A DNA stretch of 64,000 bases from Lacicoccus alkaliphilus DSM 16010 (GTDB taxonomy: Bacteria > Bacillota > Bacilli > Staphylococcales > Salinicoccaceae): the NCBI RefSeq assembly GCF_900142805.1, contig NZ_FRCF01000005.1, positions 1 to 64,000 of the forward strand, in the 5' to 3' direction. How positions within the stretch are numbered: the first letter of the stretch is position 1; each line of letters starts with the position of its first letter. Position numbers and translations under genes: made by a program. Shown here piece after piece: positions 1-8,973 of the stretch. The notes beneath the pieces are model-generated. The model did no database searches. It was not told the origin of the DNA and saw only the letters and a program-made list of their open reading frames with translations.

Positions 1-1
1 C

Positions 2-277
2 CTGATCATCATCGACGACTTAATGTATATGGCCATGGACCAGAATGAAGCCAATCTCTTTTTTCATCTGGTGAACCATCTTTACGAAAGGAGTGCTGTC
101 ATACTCACCTCAAACAAAGGACCTGAGGAGTGGGGAGAATTACTGGGAGATCAGGGGATTACGACCGCGATTTTAGATCGCCTGCTCCATCGCTCTGAAG
201 TCCTTCACTTGGACGGCGACAGTCATAGAATCAAACATCGAAAAACATTGTTTCAAGCAAAAAGTGTTCAGAATTAA
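2..277 (+). CDS. istB: IS21-family helper ATPase IstB, C-terminal part (cut by window start)
   Basis: The reading frame is open from base 2 and begins inside the AAA+ core. The Walker B string L-I-I-I-D-D-L is the first thing visible. It is followed by the IstB-typical segment with the sensor motif T-S-N-K (about residues 37-40 of the visible part) and the D-R-L-L-H-R-S C-terminal signature. IstB loads the IS21 transposase onto target DNA and drives transposition. The 3' end is intact and is followed at once by short repeats typical of an IS21 right end. Whether the 5' part and the istA transposase gene exist lies outside the window. Confidence 0.88.
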   Translation: MIIIDDLMYMAMDQNEANLFFHLVNHLYERSAVILTSNKGPEEWGELLGDQGITTAILDRLLHRSEVLHLDGDSHRIKHRKTLFQAKSVQN

Positions 278-297
278 TGAGCGGAAAGTGTTCAGAA
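261..297 (+). repeat. IS21 right-end terminal repeats
   Basis: The 13-mer AAAGTGTTCAGAA occurs at 261-273 and again at 285-297, overlapping and following the istB stop codon. IS21 elements carry multiple short end repeats of this kind as transposase binding sites. The outer tip of the element and a target duplication could not be defined. Confidence 0.6.
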
Positions 298-491
298 CCA
301 CTTGACGGTTACAAGTGGGCTTTGAAAATAAAAACCGTATCCTCATAAAATCACTCCGAAGCCAGAAAGTCCTCGCTCATGCAAACCGAAATGTAAGTTA
401 TTGATGAAGCTGATTCTCTCCTTATTGGGGGGAAGAACTTCTTCTTATAATGATTTATTCACTTTTATAATACTTTTAAAAATAAACAGGA
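298..491. other. AT-rich junction between IS21 end and polysaccharide operon
   Basis: No gene is seen. The segment joins the IS21 end to the 3' end of the last polysaccharide gene. No convincing rho-independent hairpin for the operon was found here. Confidence 0.5.
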
Positions 492-1634
492 CTATACTTC
501 TCTCATTCTACTTTTAGTAATAATTCCTAAAATCTGTTTATTGACTTTATTAACATCAAACTTTTCCAAAGCAATTCTATGGGATTCGTCACCCATATCT
601 TTTACTTTTTCTGCATTTTGCAGAAAGAATACCATCTTTTCTTTTAAAGTTTCTACATTTTGTATTGGGACTAAGAACCCATTTTTATTATCTATAACAG
701 TTTCTCTACATCCCGGTGCGTCCGTAGTAATGATTGGTCTTCCTACAGCCATTGCCTCCAGGCTTGTTCTTGGCGTGCCTTCATGGTAAGAAGGAAGAAC
801 AAATACTGCTGCTTCTTTATAAAAAGGAAATACATCTTTTTGTCTACCCATATACTCTATAATACCTGCTTTTGCCCACTCATCTATTTCTTCTTCATTA
901 ACTGAAGTAGGATTATCATCATACCCGCCGACAATTGTAAATTTTGCGTATTGATATTCCTGTTTAATCAGCTTAGCAGCTTCCACATACTCATAAATGC
1001 CTTTATCTTTAAGCAATCTGCCAACAAATAAAAAATTATGAGTATTTTCAGGTGGAGAATGAGGGAATTTTTCCACGTTAACACCTGAACCATTAACAAT
1101 ATGAGTTTTTCTTTCATCTACAATATCTTTAGCAGTTAGTGTCCTTAAATCATCATTGTTTTGAAATAATACACCATGAGATTTTGATAAAGACTTTTTG
1201 AATAAAACTGTCATTACACTTTTGATTATAGAGTTTTTAAATCCCGAACCTCTGTAAATAGACCCTAATCCATTAATCATGCAATAATTCTTTCTTACTT
1301 TTTCTTTATGAGCTGCTAGAGTCAAGTAGATTGCTGCTTTTGCACCTCCAAAAGCATACGTGGTAGAAGGTTTTTCTTTCTTGATGATTTTTCTCAATTG
1401 ATTAATAGTTTTTAAATCATTAATAGGATTTAAACCTGTTCTTTTAAGATCTATTTGATAATATTTTATTTTATCATGTGTTAAAAGTTCTTTAGGAATT
1501 TCAGATGTAGAATCGGGTGACACCATAATAACTGTATAGTTTAATTTTAAAAACTCTTCTATTAACTCATGTCGTGATTTATAAATTGCTTCTGCTATTA
1601 CAGAGCACATTAGAATTTTCTTTTCAGATCTCAA
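492..1634 (-). CDS. GT4 family glycosyltransferase (polysaccharide cluster)
   Basis: Predicted GT-B fold glycosyltransferase of family 4, 380 residues, likely adding one sugar to the lipid-linked repeat unit on the inner membrane face. The C-terminal nucleotide-sugar domain shows F-V-G-R-L-L-x-D-K-G (about residues 203-212) and the E-x7-E-type motif P-S-Y-H-E-G-T-P-R-T-S-L-E-A-M-A. A hydrophobic stretch with L-G-S-I-Y-R-G resembles the membrane-linked TuaC/EpsD-type enzymes. The start is probably TTG, preceded by AGGAA. It is the last gene of the minus-strand operon, 15 bp after the formyltransferase. Donor and acceptor cannot be told from sequence. Confidence 0.85.
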   Translation of the reverse strand: MRSEKKILMCSVIAEAIYKSRHELIEEFLKLNYTVIMVSPDSTSEIPKELLTHDKIKYYQIDLKRTGLNPINDLKTINQLRKIIKKEKPSTTYAFGGAKAAIYLTLAAHKEKVRKNYCMINGLGSIYRGSGFKNSIIKSVMTVLFKKSLSKSHGVLFQNNDDLRTLTAKDIVDERKTHIVNGSGVNVEKFPHSPPENTHNFLFVGRLLKDKGIYEYVEAAKLIKQEYQYAKFTIVGGYDDNPTSVNEEEIDEWAKAGIIEYMGRQKDVFPFYKEAAVFVLPSYHEGTPRTSLEAMAVGRPIITTDAPGCRETVIDNKNGFLVPIQNVETLKEKMVFFLQNAEKVKDMGDESHRIALEKFDVNKVNKQILGIITKSRMREV

Positions 1635-1649
1635 TGGTATTCCTCGCTT

Positions 1650-2576
1650 TTATGATAGTGTACCTCTTACACTAGTAATAATTTTATCTGCTGATATCTT
1701 ATTATCTGAGTTTTCAAGCATTACATCTTTAATTAAGAGAGAACCTTTTCCACACAACACAACTACACCTTTGTTCTTAATTATTTTCACTACTCTTCCT
1801 TCTACACGTCCGATATAGTTACCTTCATTATATTCTTCAGATGAGAGGATAGTTAATTTGGATCCTTTATAATATGTGAATGCGCCGGGAAAAGGATTTG
1901 TTAAAGCTCTAATTAAGTTATAGATTATAAAGGAACTTTGATTCCAATTTATTTTGCCGTCTTCTGGCGTTCTAGCACATGTATAAGAAGCTTTCGAGTT
2001 ATCTTGTTTGATTGCTTTGAAACTATTGTTTTCAAGTTGGGGAATTACTTCTATTAAAGTCTTCTTAAATGATTTTAAACATCTTTCAAATAAGGTGTTT
2101 ATATCATCCTCGTACTTGATTTCTACACTTTCTGTGGCTATTATATCGCCATTGTCAACTTCTTTATCTAAATAGAATAGATTAACCGCAGTTTCGGACT
2201 CGCCATTAATCAGTAACCAGTTTAACGGAGCAAAACCTCTATACTGAGGAAGTGGAGAAAAATGTGTGCCTAATGCTGCGACTTTAGCCATTTTAACTAT
2301 TTCATCAGGTATCATTCTTCTATAGCCAAATGACATAATATAATCAATTGTAAAATCAACACTATATAAAAGTTCACTAATTTCCTTAATACTAGCGTTG
2401 ACAGAACAAGAAATTTCATGATTATCACAAATTTCTATAGCTTCTTTATAGTATTTTCTCAATTCATGTTCATGCTCTTTTTCAATGAACACTTGTTTTA
2501 TATTTATCTTCTCTTGGAGCAATATCATTAAAGACTCTAAACCAAGTCTACTACTGATAAACAATATATAGTTCAT
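1650..2576 (-). CDS. Formyltransferase (sugar N-formyltransferase, FMT/ArnA-N type)
   Basis: 308 residues with an N-terminal formyl_trans_N core (about 1-190) and a C-terminal OB-like domain (P-F-P-G-A-F-T-Y-Y near residue 230), as in methionyl-tRNA formyltransferase and ArnA. The family transfers a formyl group from N10-formyl-tetrahydrofolate to an amine. His105 (in T-H-F-S-P-L-P) and Asp144 (in N-G-D-I) match catalytic His and Asp, but the usual Asn two residues before the His is Gly103. Lying between an initiating transferase and a GT4, and downstream of an aminotransferase and a dehydratase, it most likely formylates a 4-amino sugar rather than Met-tRNA. RBS GGGAGGAAC precedes ATG. Confidence 0.8.
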   Translation of the reverse strand: MNYILFISSRLGLESLMILLQEKINIKQVFIEKEHEHELRKYYKEAIEICDNHEISCSVNASIKEISELLYSVDFTIDYIMSFGYRRMIPDEIVKMAKVAALGTHFSPLPQYRGFAPLNWLLINGESETAVNLFYLDKEVDNGDIIATESVEIKYEDDINTLFERCLKSFKKTLIEVIPQLENNSFKAIKQDNSKASYTCARTPEDGKINWNQSSFIIYNLIRALTNPFPGAFTYYKGSKLTILSSEEYNEGNYIGRVEGRVVKIIKNKGVVVLCGKGSLLIKDVMLENSDNKISADKIITSVRGTLS

Positions 2577-2610
2577 TAAAGTTCCTCCCTTTTAAAATAA
2601 ATCTACTAAC

Positions 2611-3231
2611 CTATTTCAGGTCAGTAGATTTATTATCTTGCTCTTGGTTTGTAAAAACATTTTCTCGACTAATCACTGTTAATATAGTTTTAAAGATAAT
2701 TATTAGATCAAGCATGAAAGTAAGCTTATCAATGTAATATATATCGTTCTTTATTCTTTGTTTCCAAGGAATCGTGTTTCTGAAATAAGCCTGATTGTAA
2801 CCAGTAACTCCTGGCCTTACCTCAAGTTTCCTCTTCTCATTACCCTCATACAATTTATACTGTTCAGGTAAATCTGGTCTTGGTCCTACAAAACTCATAT
2901 CACCCTTAATTATATTTAAGAGTTGTGGAGTCTCATCAATGCTAGTTTTTCTAATAAATTTACCAATATTAGTTAATCTTGGATCATCTTCAGCATTAAA
3001 TGTAGAACCATCTTCATTTCTTAAATCTGGTGCGTCTACTTTCATTGACCGGAACTTATACATTTTGAAAATTTTTCCATTCATCCCCAGCCTATTTGCA
3101 TTATAAAATATTGGTCCTTTATCTTGGCTATAAATCATCAGGCCAAAAATTATAACGATAGGGATGAATACGGGTAATAATAATAGTGAAAAAATAAAAT
3201 CCAAAACTCTTTTAAAATAAGATTTATACAT
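2611..3231 (-). CDS. Initiating sugar-1-phosphate transferase (PglC/EpsL-like)
   Basis: 206 residues, the short monotopic form of the bacterial sugar transferase family. One membrane segment lies at about 13-34. The catalytic Asp-Glu pair is at 99-100 in K-T-S-I-D-E-T-P-Q-L-L-N, followed by G-D-M-S-F-V-G-P-R-P. The enzyme moves a sugar phosphate from a UDP-sugar to undecaprenyl phosphate, the first membrane step of repeat-unit assembly. Short PglC-like enzymes often use diNAcBac-type UDP-trideoxy sugars, which fits the neighbouring dehydratase, aminotransferase and formyltransferase. Its start touches the stop of the aminotransferase gene. Confidence 0.87.
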   Translation of the reverse strand: MYKSYFKRVLDFIFSLLLLPVFIPIVIIFGLMIYSQDKGPIFYNANRLGMNGKIFKMYKFRSMKVDAPDLRNEDGSTFNAEDDPRLTNIGKFIRKTSIDETPQLLNIIKGDMSFVGPRPDLPEQYKLYEGNEKRKLEVRPGVTGYNQAYFRNTIPWKQRIKNDIYYIDKLTFMLDLIIIFKTILTVISRENVFTNQEQDNKSTDLK

Positions 3232-4484
3232 TATAATAAGCCTCTTTTGTATTCAATTAACACAGATTTGAAAGTGTTGACAATATACTTAAGATCTTCA
3301 TCTTCGAGCATAGTATGCAAAGGTAACGTAATCTCATTTTGATACTGTTTATACGAGTTTGGATAATTTTTAATATTAAAACCCAGATTTTTATAAGCCG
3401 TTAAAAGTGGCAGCGGTTTGTAATGAACGTTACAACTTATGCCTTTCTCAGACATCCTATCAATGATATTATTTCTAGATTTCTCATCAAGGCCTGGTAA
3501 CCTTGTTAAGTATAAGTGTCCGGAAGAATAAGAGTTATCGTTGTAGTGCTCTAAAAATTCTACATCAGTTGTTGCTAATGCTTGGTTGTAAAATTCAATA
3601 ATTTCTTTTCTTCGTTTTAAAAGTCCATCGTATCTTTCTAGCTGAGCCAATCCAATACTTGCCATAATATCTGTCATATTGCATTTATAACCAGGAAAAG
3701 CTATATCGTATTCCCATGAACCAAATTTAGTCTTTTCCAAAGCATCTTTCGATTGACCATGTAAACTTAACATCATGAATTGTTTATATAGATCCTCACT
3801 ATCAATTCCCACGATGTCTTTCCATACAACCGCTCCACCTTCTGCAGTGGTTAGATTTTTTACAGCATGAAAGGAGAAACAAGTAAAGTCAGCTATGGAA
3901 CCCGCTTTTTGACCATTCTGCTCTGCACCAAAAGCATGTGCAGCATCAGCTAAAATAATCACCCTATTAAATGATTCTTGAATGTCATTAGCAGGTTTAA
4001 AATAATTCTTCTTAGCTTCTACTATTTCGAATATTTTGTTATAGTCACATATTTTACCTGCGATATCTACTGGCATAATTACTTTAGTTTTCTCACTTAT
4101 TTTTTCTTCCAGTTGTTTATAATCCATTTCATAAGAATCTTTAGCTGTATCTACTAAAACTATACTAGCTCCTACATGATGAATTACTGCTGCTGTCGCT
4201 GTGTAAGTGTAAGGAGTTGTTATCACTTCGTCTCCTGGTCCAACACCTAGTAGACGCAATGTCATTTCCATACTGGCTGTTGCTGAATTGAGACATACTG
4301 CATTACCGGCACCAACATAATCTCCTATAAGATTTTCCAGTTCTTTAGTTTTTGGTCCAGTTGTAATCCACCCTGACTCTAAAACTTCTAATACTTTCTG
4401 GATTTCTTTCTCGGTTATGTCTGGAGGTGAAAATGGTATGTTCCTTAAACTTGTTTCCACATAATTCTCCTTTACAAACTCCAT
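3231..4484 (-). CDS. DegT/DnrJ/EryC1/StrS aminotransferase (PglE-like)
   Basis: 417 residues, PLP-dependent sugar aminotransferase. Seen: G-W-I-T-T-G-P near 38-44, the Asp180-x-x-His183 pair in the PLP pocket, and the Schiff-base lysine Lys209 in S-F-H-A-V-K-N-L-T. Family members aminate a 4-keto nucleotide sugar with glutamate as donor. With the membrane dehydratase upstream it would turn UDP-4-keto-6-deoxy-GlcNAc into the UDP-4-amino sugar. The gene overlaps the upstream dehydrogenase by 13 bp. The product stereochemistry at C4 is not readable from sequence. Confidence 0.88.
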   Translation of the reverse strand: MEFVKENYVETSLRNIPFSPPDITEKEIQKVLEVLESGWITTGPKTKELENLIGDYVGAGNAVCLNSATASMEMTLRLLGVGPGDEVITTPYTYTATAAVIHHVGASIVLVDTAKDSYEMDYKQLEEKISEKTKVIMPVDIAGKICDYNKIFEIVEAKKNYFKPANDIQESFNRVIILADAAHAFGAEQNGQKAGSIADFTCFSFHAVKNLTTAEGGAVVWKDIVGIDSEDLYKQFMMLSLHGQSKDALEKTKFGSWEYDIAFPGYKCNMTDIMASIGLAQLERYDGLLKRRKEIIEFYNQALATTDVEFLEHYNDNSYSSGHLYLTRLPGLDEKSRNNIIDRMSEKGISCNVHYKPLPLLTAYKNLGFNIKNYPNSYKQYQNEITLPLHTMLEDEDLKYIVNTFKSVLIEYKRGLL

Positions 4485-5749
4485 AATGTTTGGTTTTCTT
4501 TGATATCTTCTTTAGAAAATATACCTTTTATATCAATGAGAATACCGTTTTCATTTAGTTTTTCTAGATATTTCTTTTTATCAATAACGTAGTCTTCATG
4601 AGGCACTGCCAATATTAAGACTTCCGACATTTCCATTTCTTCAATATCAATTAAATCCAAATTATAAAAATTCTTTGCTTCATTTTTATCTGCCAAGATA
4701 TCATTGATATTCACTTTTAATTGATACTCTTCCAATTCTTTAATAATATCGATAACCCTTGTATTTCTCAAATCTGGAGTGTTTTCCTTAAATGTAAGAC
4801 CTAATATATTTATATTACTATTATTCATATTCAGTCCTTTTTTCAACATCTCCTTAATGACAGTAGACGCAATAAATGCCCCCATACCGTCATTAATTCT
4901 TCTTCCAGAAAGTATAATTTCAGGATGATAACCTAACTCTTGAGCTTTGTGAGTGAGATAATAAGGATCTACCCCAATACAATGACCGCCCACTAAGCCA
5001 GGGGAAAACTTTAAGAAATTCCACTTGGTGCCTGCCGCCTCTAATACATCCTTTGTGTTAATACCTGCTTTGTCGAAAATTAAAGCAAGTTCATTCATTA
5101 GCGCTATATTAACATCTCTTTGAGTATTTTCTATTACTTTTGCAGCCTCTGCTACTTCAATTGTCGGAGCTTTGTGTACCCCGGCTTTTACAACTGAACT
5201 GTAAACTTTAGCAATAACATCTAAAACTTCAGGAGTCTGACCACTAACTACCTTTGTAATTGTTTCGAATGTATGTATCTTATCTCCCGGGTTAATGCGC
5301 TCCGGAGAATAACCTACAAAGAAGTCTTCACCACTTTTTAAATTAGAGAATTCTTCAAGGACCGGAACACATTTATCCATTGTTGCTCCTGGAAACACAG
5401 TTGATTCATAAACTACAATTGTTCCTTCTTTTAAAACAGAACCTACAGTTTCACTGGCCTTAATAAGCGGTGTTAAATCAGGTTGTTTATTTTCATTAAT
5501 AGGGGTTGGAACTGCTACTATTATAAAATCTGCTTTACTTAGTTCATCTCTATTAGACGTAAAGTTAATTTTTGTAATTTTTAATTTATCTGTTGTAACT
5601 TCATTTGTACGGTCATAATGTCTTTTTAATTCTTCTATACGATTTTCATTTATATCAAACCCTATTACTTCCTGAGTAACACCAAATGAAACTGCAACAG
5701 GCAAACCGACATAACCTAAACCAACTACTGCAATATTCCTATTCATCAT
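4472..5749 (-). CDS. UDP-N-acetylhexosamine/UDP-sugar 6-dehydrogenase (TviB/WbpA-like)
   Basis: 425 residues. The N-terminal Rossmann motif G-L-G-Y-V-G-L-P is at 10-17, the central domain has E-A-A-K204-V-I-E-N-T-Q-R-D, and the catalytic Cys257 sits in G-G-H-C-I-G-V-D-P-Y-Y-L. The C-terminal UDP-binding domain has L-G-L-T-F-K-E-N. These enzymes oxidise C6 of a UDP-sugar to the uronic acid with two NAD+. The T-K-W-N-F-L-K-F segment resembles the TviB/WbpA branch, which uses UDP-GlcNAc. It suggests the polysaccharide contains a HexNAcA and hence negative charge. It overlaps the next gene, so cotranslation is likely. Confidence 0.88.
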   Translation of the reverse strand: MMNRNIAVVGLGYVGLPVAVSFGVTQEVIGFDINENRIEELKRHYDRTNEVTTDKLKITKINFTSNRDELSKADFIIVAVPTPINENKQPDLTPLIKASETVGSVLKEGTIVVYESTVFPGATMDKCVPVLEEFSNLKSGEDFFVGYSPERINPGDKIHTFETITKVVSGQTPEVLDVIAKVYSSVVKAGVHKAPTIEVAEAAKVIENTQRDVNIALMNELALIFDKAGINTKDVLEAAGTKWNFLKFSPGLVGGHCIGVDPYYLTHKAQELGYHPEIILSGRRINDGMGAFIASTVIKEMLKKGLNMNNSNINILGLTFKENTPDLRNTRVIDIIKELEEYQLKVNINDILADKNEAKNFYNLDLIDIEEMEMSEVLILAVPHEDYVIDKKKYLEKLNENGILIDIKGIFSKEDIKENQTLWSL

Positions 5750-5764
5750 CTATTCCACCAATCC

Positions 5765-6775
5765 TTATAGCTTTATATTGTAATATTTCAGGTACCAATC
5801 TATAAAATTATTTACTCCATCTTGAATTTTAGTTTCTGGCTTAAAGTCAATATTATTATATAAATCATCTACGTTTGCATAAGTTTCAGGAACATCTCCT
5901 GGTTGTAAATCCATATAATTTTTCTTTGCTTTTTTCCCAAGTCTATTTTCAATTGCTTCAATGAACTCCATAAGTCTTACTGGTGAATTATTACCTATAT
6001 TATAAACTTTATAGGGGGCATAGCTGGACGACGGATCAGGGTTACTCCCTGTCCAATTCGAGTCTGGCTGAGCGGGTTTTACCACCAATCTGGTAATCGC
6101 TTCTACAATATCATCGATATAAGTAAAATCTCTCATCATATTACCGTGATTATATACGTCAATTGGATCATCATTCACTATTGCTTTAGTGAATTTAAAC
6201 AAAGCCATATCCGGTCTTCCCCAAGGTCCATATACAGTAAAGAACCTGAGTCCAGTTGTTGGTAGATTATATAAATGACTATAGGTATGAGCCATTAACT
6301 CGTTAGCTTTTTTTGTAGCCGCATAGAGACTGAGGGGATGATCAATGTTATCAGTAGTGGAGAAAGGTTTAGAAGTGTTCGCTCCATAAACTGAGCTAGA
6401 AGAAGCATAAATTAAGTTCTTTACATCATAATGCCTACATCCTTCTAGAATACTTGTAAAACCATTTATATTGCTAGTTATATAAGCATGTGGGTTCTCT
6501 AGGCTATATCTAACACCAGCTTGAGCTGCTAAATTTATAACCACATCAGGCCTTTCTTTTTCAAATACAGACATGACCTTTTCTGAGTTTTCTAAATCTA
6601 TCTTATAAACATTAATCTTATCATCTAACAACAAATTTAACCGATCTTTTTTTAATTGCACGGAGTAGTAATCATTAATATTATCTATACCACTTACTAG
6701 ATGACCATCTTCTAACAATCTCTTTGATAAATGTGAGCCTATAAACCCAGCAGTTCCTGTAATTAATACTTTCAT
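5765..6775 (-). CDS. NAD-dependent UDP-sugar 4-epimerase (CapI/UDP-glucuronate epimerase-like)
   Basis: 336 residues, extended short-chain dehydrogenase. Seen: G-T-A-G-F-I-G at 7-13, A-S-S-S-S-V-Y-G near 124-131, the catalytic Tyr151-x3-Lys155 pair, and L-R-F-F-T-V-Y-G-P-W-G-R-P-D-M-A, which is characteristic of UDP-glucuronate 4-epimerases such as CapI. The preceding D-N-I-N-D-Y-Y-S-V also fits. It probably epimerises the uronic acid product of the adjacent dehydrogenase. RBS GGAGGG stands eight bases before ATG. Confidence 0.85.
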   Translation of the reverse strand: MKVLITGTAGFIGSHLSKRLLEDGHLVSGIDNINDYYSVQLKKDRLNLLLDDKINVYKIDLENSEKVMSVFEKERPDVVINLAAQAGVRYSLENPHAYITSNINGFTSILEGCRHYDVKNLIYASSSSVYGANTSKPFSTTDNIDHPLSLYAATKKANELMAHTYSHLYNLPTTGLRFFTVYGPWGRPDMALFKFTKAIVNDDPIDVYNHGNMMRDFTYIDDIVEAITRLVVKPAQPDSNWTGSNPDPSSSYAPYKVYNIGNNSPVRLMEFIEAIENRLGKKAKKNYMDLQPGDVPETYANVDDLYNNIDFKPETKIQDGVNNFIDWYLKYYNIKL

Positions 6776-6779
6776 TTCT

Positions 6780-7814
6780 TTACCCTCCAGTAATATATCT
6801 ATAAAAAGTTTGATATTCTTTAACGGTGTCTTTTATGTCAAACTTCTCTTCAACCCTTTTACGTGATTTTCTTCCTTTTTCAATCAATAATTGCCTATTC
6901 ATATAAATTTCATTCAACACTTTAAGTAGACTTTCTTTATCATGAATCTTAAAACCATTTTCACCGATGATTTTAAAGCTTTCACCAGCATCAGTAGAAA
7001 TAACAGGTATACCATAACTCATAGCTTCTCCTATGACATTTGGAAAACCCTCACTGTCAGAAGATAAGATAAATATATCAATGTTATTATAAAACTTTTC
7101 AGTTTCCTTAATTTCTCCCATTAATTTTATTTTACTATCAGGAATATCTTTTAGATTAAGATTTTCACCATTAAGATTTTTACCAGCAAGATATAAAAGT
7201 GTTTTTTTGTCTCCGCAAAACTCCCGAAATGCATCGATAATTAATTGTTGGTTTTTAATATTGTGAAACCTACCCATATGCCCTATTCTTAGAGTATCGT
7301 TAATAAGTTCATTACTATAAGTTGGTATCTCAAAACCATTTTTGATAATTTGGCAATTTGATAATTTGATCCCAACTTTTTTTCTTTCTTTTAAGGCTGA
7401 TTCTGAAACAAAAATATGAGCATCAAAACGATTAAAAAAAAGATTATATAAAATTATTAAAAACTTATTGTGAGTTCCATAATATCCATTTCTATAATTC
7501 GAAACAACTTTAGAGTTGTTAAAAAAGCTTAAGAATGGACCATAAAAATTAGCTTTGGACCAAGTTTGAATTATATCCGGCTTTAAATTTTTAACATATT
7601 TATACAACTTAAATATTAATAAAAATTTACTTCTTAACCCATTTTTTAATTTAAGATCTATAATTTTAACATTTTCAAATTCATAATGAATGTTCATATC
7701 TAGTAAACTTATTATTATATGTTCATTAGTATGGTCATATTTTGTTAACTTGCTTATCATTCTTTCAGCACCTCCTCCTGCTAAAGAAGGTGTTATATGT
7801 AGTATCCTCAGCAT
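6780..7814 (-). CDS. GT4 family glycosyltransferase
   Basis: 344 residues from ATG at 7814, chosen over an upstream TTG because AAAGAGG is correctly spaced. N-terminal G-G-G-A-E-R-M-I and C-terminal S-D-S-E-G-F-P-N-V-I-G-E-A-M motifs place it in GT-B family 4. It is expected to act at the cytoplasmic membrane on the undecaprenyl-linked repeat unit. Very AT-rich, like its neighbours. Specific linkage unknown. Confidence 0.84.
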   Translation of the reverse strand: MLRILHITPSLAGGGAERMISKLTKYDHTNEHIIISLLDMNIHYEFENVKIIDLKLKNGLRSKFLLIFKLYKYVKNLKPDIIQTWSKANFYGPFLSFFNNSKVVSNYRNGYYGTHNKFLIILYNLFFNRFDAHIFVSESALKERKKVGIKLSNCQIIKNGFEIPTYSNELINDTLRIGHMGRFHNIKNQQLIIDAFREFCGDKKTLLYLAGKNLNGENLNLKDIPDSKIKLMGEIKETEKFYNNIDIFILSSDSEGFPNVIGEAMSYGIPVISTDAGESFKIIGENGFKIHDKESLLKVLNEIYMNRQLLIEKGRKSRKRVEEKFDIKDTVKEYQTFYRYITGG

Positions 7815-7848
7815 TCTCAACCTCTTTTCTATTAAAATTTAAGTTTTT

Positions 7849-8973
7849 TCATTCTAATATCTCTTCATATAACTCCATGTATTGATTTTTAACTACTTCA
7901 AACGAATAATTGTTTTCTATATAATTAAAAGCATTCTTTATATAAAGTTGTTTTTCCTCTTGCGTTAATTGAGAACTTTTTATAATAGTTTCATGAAGTT
8001 GCATAATATTCTCTTTTTCAAAAACGAATCCATTATGGTTATTTTTAATTATATCTGTGTTACCTCCAGCGTCTGAACAGATAATTAAGTTTTTATTTTT
8101 TATAGCTTCAAGTAGAGCATTTGATATACCTTCATATCTTGAAGGTAAAACGAATATATTATTTTCAATCAAATATTCTTCAACATTAGTTACTTCTCCA
8201 ATTAAAATTATACTATCATCTCTAATTAAATTTTTAACATCTATACTTCCCTTGCCTAGAAGTAATAGTTTATTTTTCTTTCTAAATTCTTGAGAAGTCA
8301 GGTACCATGATTCAATTAATACATCGATTCCTTTAATCTTTTCAAACCTACCAGCATATACATATATATTATATTTTTTTGATAAGTTTTCTATTGTTGG
8401 GAGCTTTTTTGTATAAGTATTAGTATCTATACCATTATTAATTCTTATTTTCTGATTCTTTGAAAACCCTACGGTATTTAAATCCTTATAAATGTCTTCA
8501 CTTATAGCAATTACCTTATCAATATTTTTCAATAGATAGTTAAGTCTATATTTAGTTAACCAATCTGCATACATCATATTTACCGGCTCACTTCCTTTAG
8601 CACTTCCTCCTCCAGCAATTTTTGACACTGAAGGCTTTTTGAATATTTTTCCAAAAAGTGCTACTGCGTACCCACCGAAACTTAGTGAATGAGCATGGAA
8701 TAAATCATAATCTCTATGATGCAAAAGCAGATATATAAAACAACTCCAGAGGAAGGTAATTGGCTTAATTTTACCTGGACCTATTGCTTTTAATCTTACT
8801 ACTTTTATTCCATTTATTTCTTCCTTCTTTTTGAGTCCTTTATAATGTCTAGTCAATATAGTTATTCGATCAATCATCTGATCTTCTAATAATTTCTCGG
8901 ATAATCTTTCAGCTTGTTTTTCTGCTCCACCTATTAATGGACGAAAACTATTTATAATCATGAGTATATTCAT
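7849..8973 (-). CDS. GT4 family glycosyltransferase
   Basis: 374 residues. ATG at 8973 overlaps the TGA stop of the flippase gene (ATGA), which supports this start and coupled translation. N-terminal R-P-L-I-G-G-A-E-K-Q and C-terminal P-S-R-Y-E-G-I-S-N-A-L-L-E-A-I place it in GT4. The G-G-S-A-K-G-S-E loop is seen in several capsule and LOS GT4 enzymes. It presumably adds one residue to the repeat unit. Confidence 0.84.
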   Translation of the reverse strand: MNILMIINSFRPLIGGAEKQAERLSEKLLEDQMIDRITILTRHYKGLKKKEEINGIKVVRLKAIGPGKIKPITFLWSCFIYLLLHHRDYDLFHAHSLSFGGYAVALFGKIFKKPSVSKIAGGGSAKGSEPVNMMYADWLTKYRLNYLLKNIDKVIAISEDIYKDLNTVGFSKNQKIRINNGIDTNTYTKKLPTIENLSKKYNIYVYAGRFEKIKGIDVLIESWYLTSQEFRKKNKLLLLGKGSIDVKNLIRDDSIILIGEVTNVEEYLIENNIFVLPSRYEGISNALLEAIKNKNLIICSDAGGNTDIIKNNHNGFVFEKENIMQLHETIIKSSQLTQEEKQLYIKNAFNYIENNYSFEVVKNQYMELYEEILE

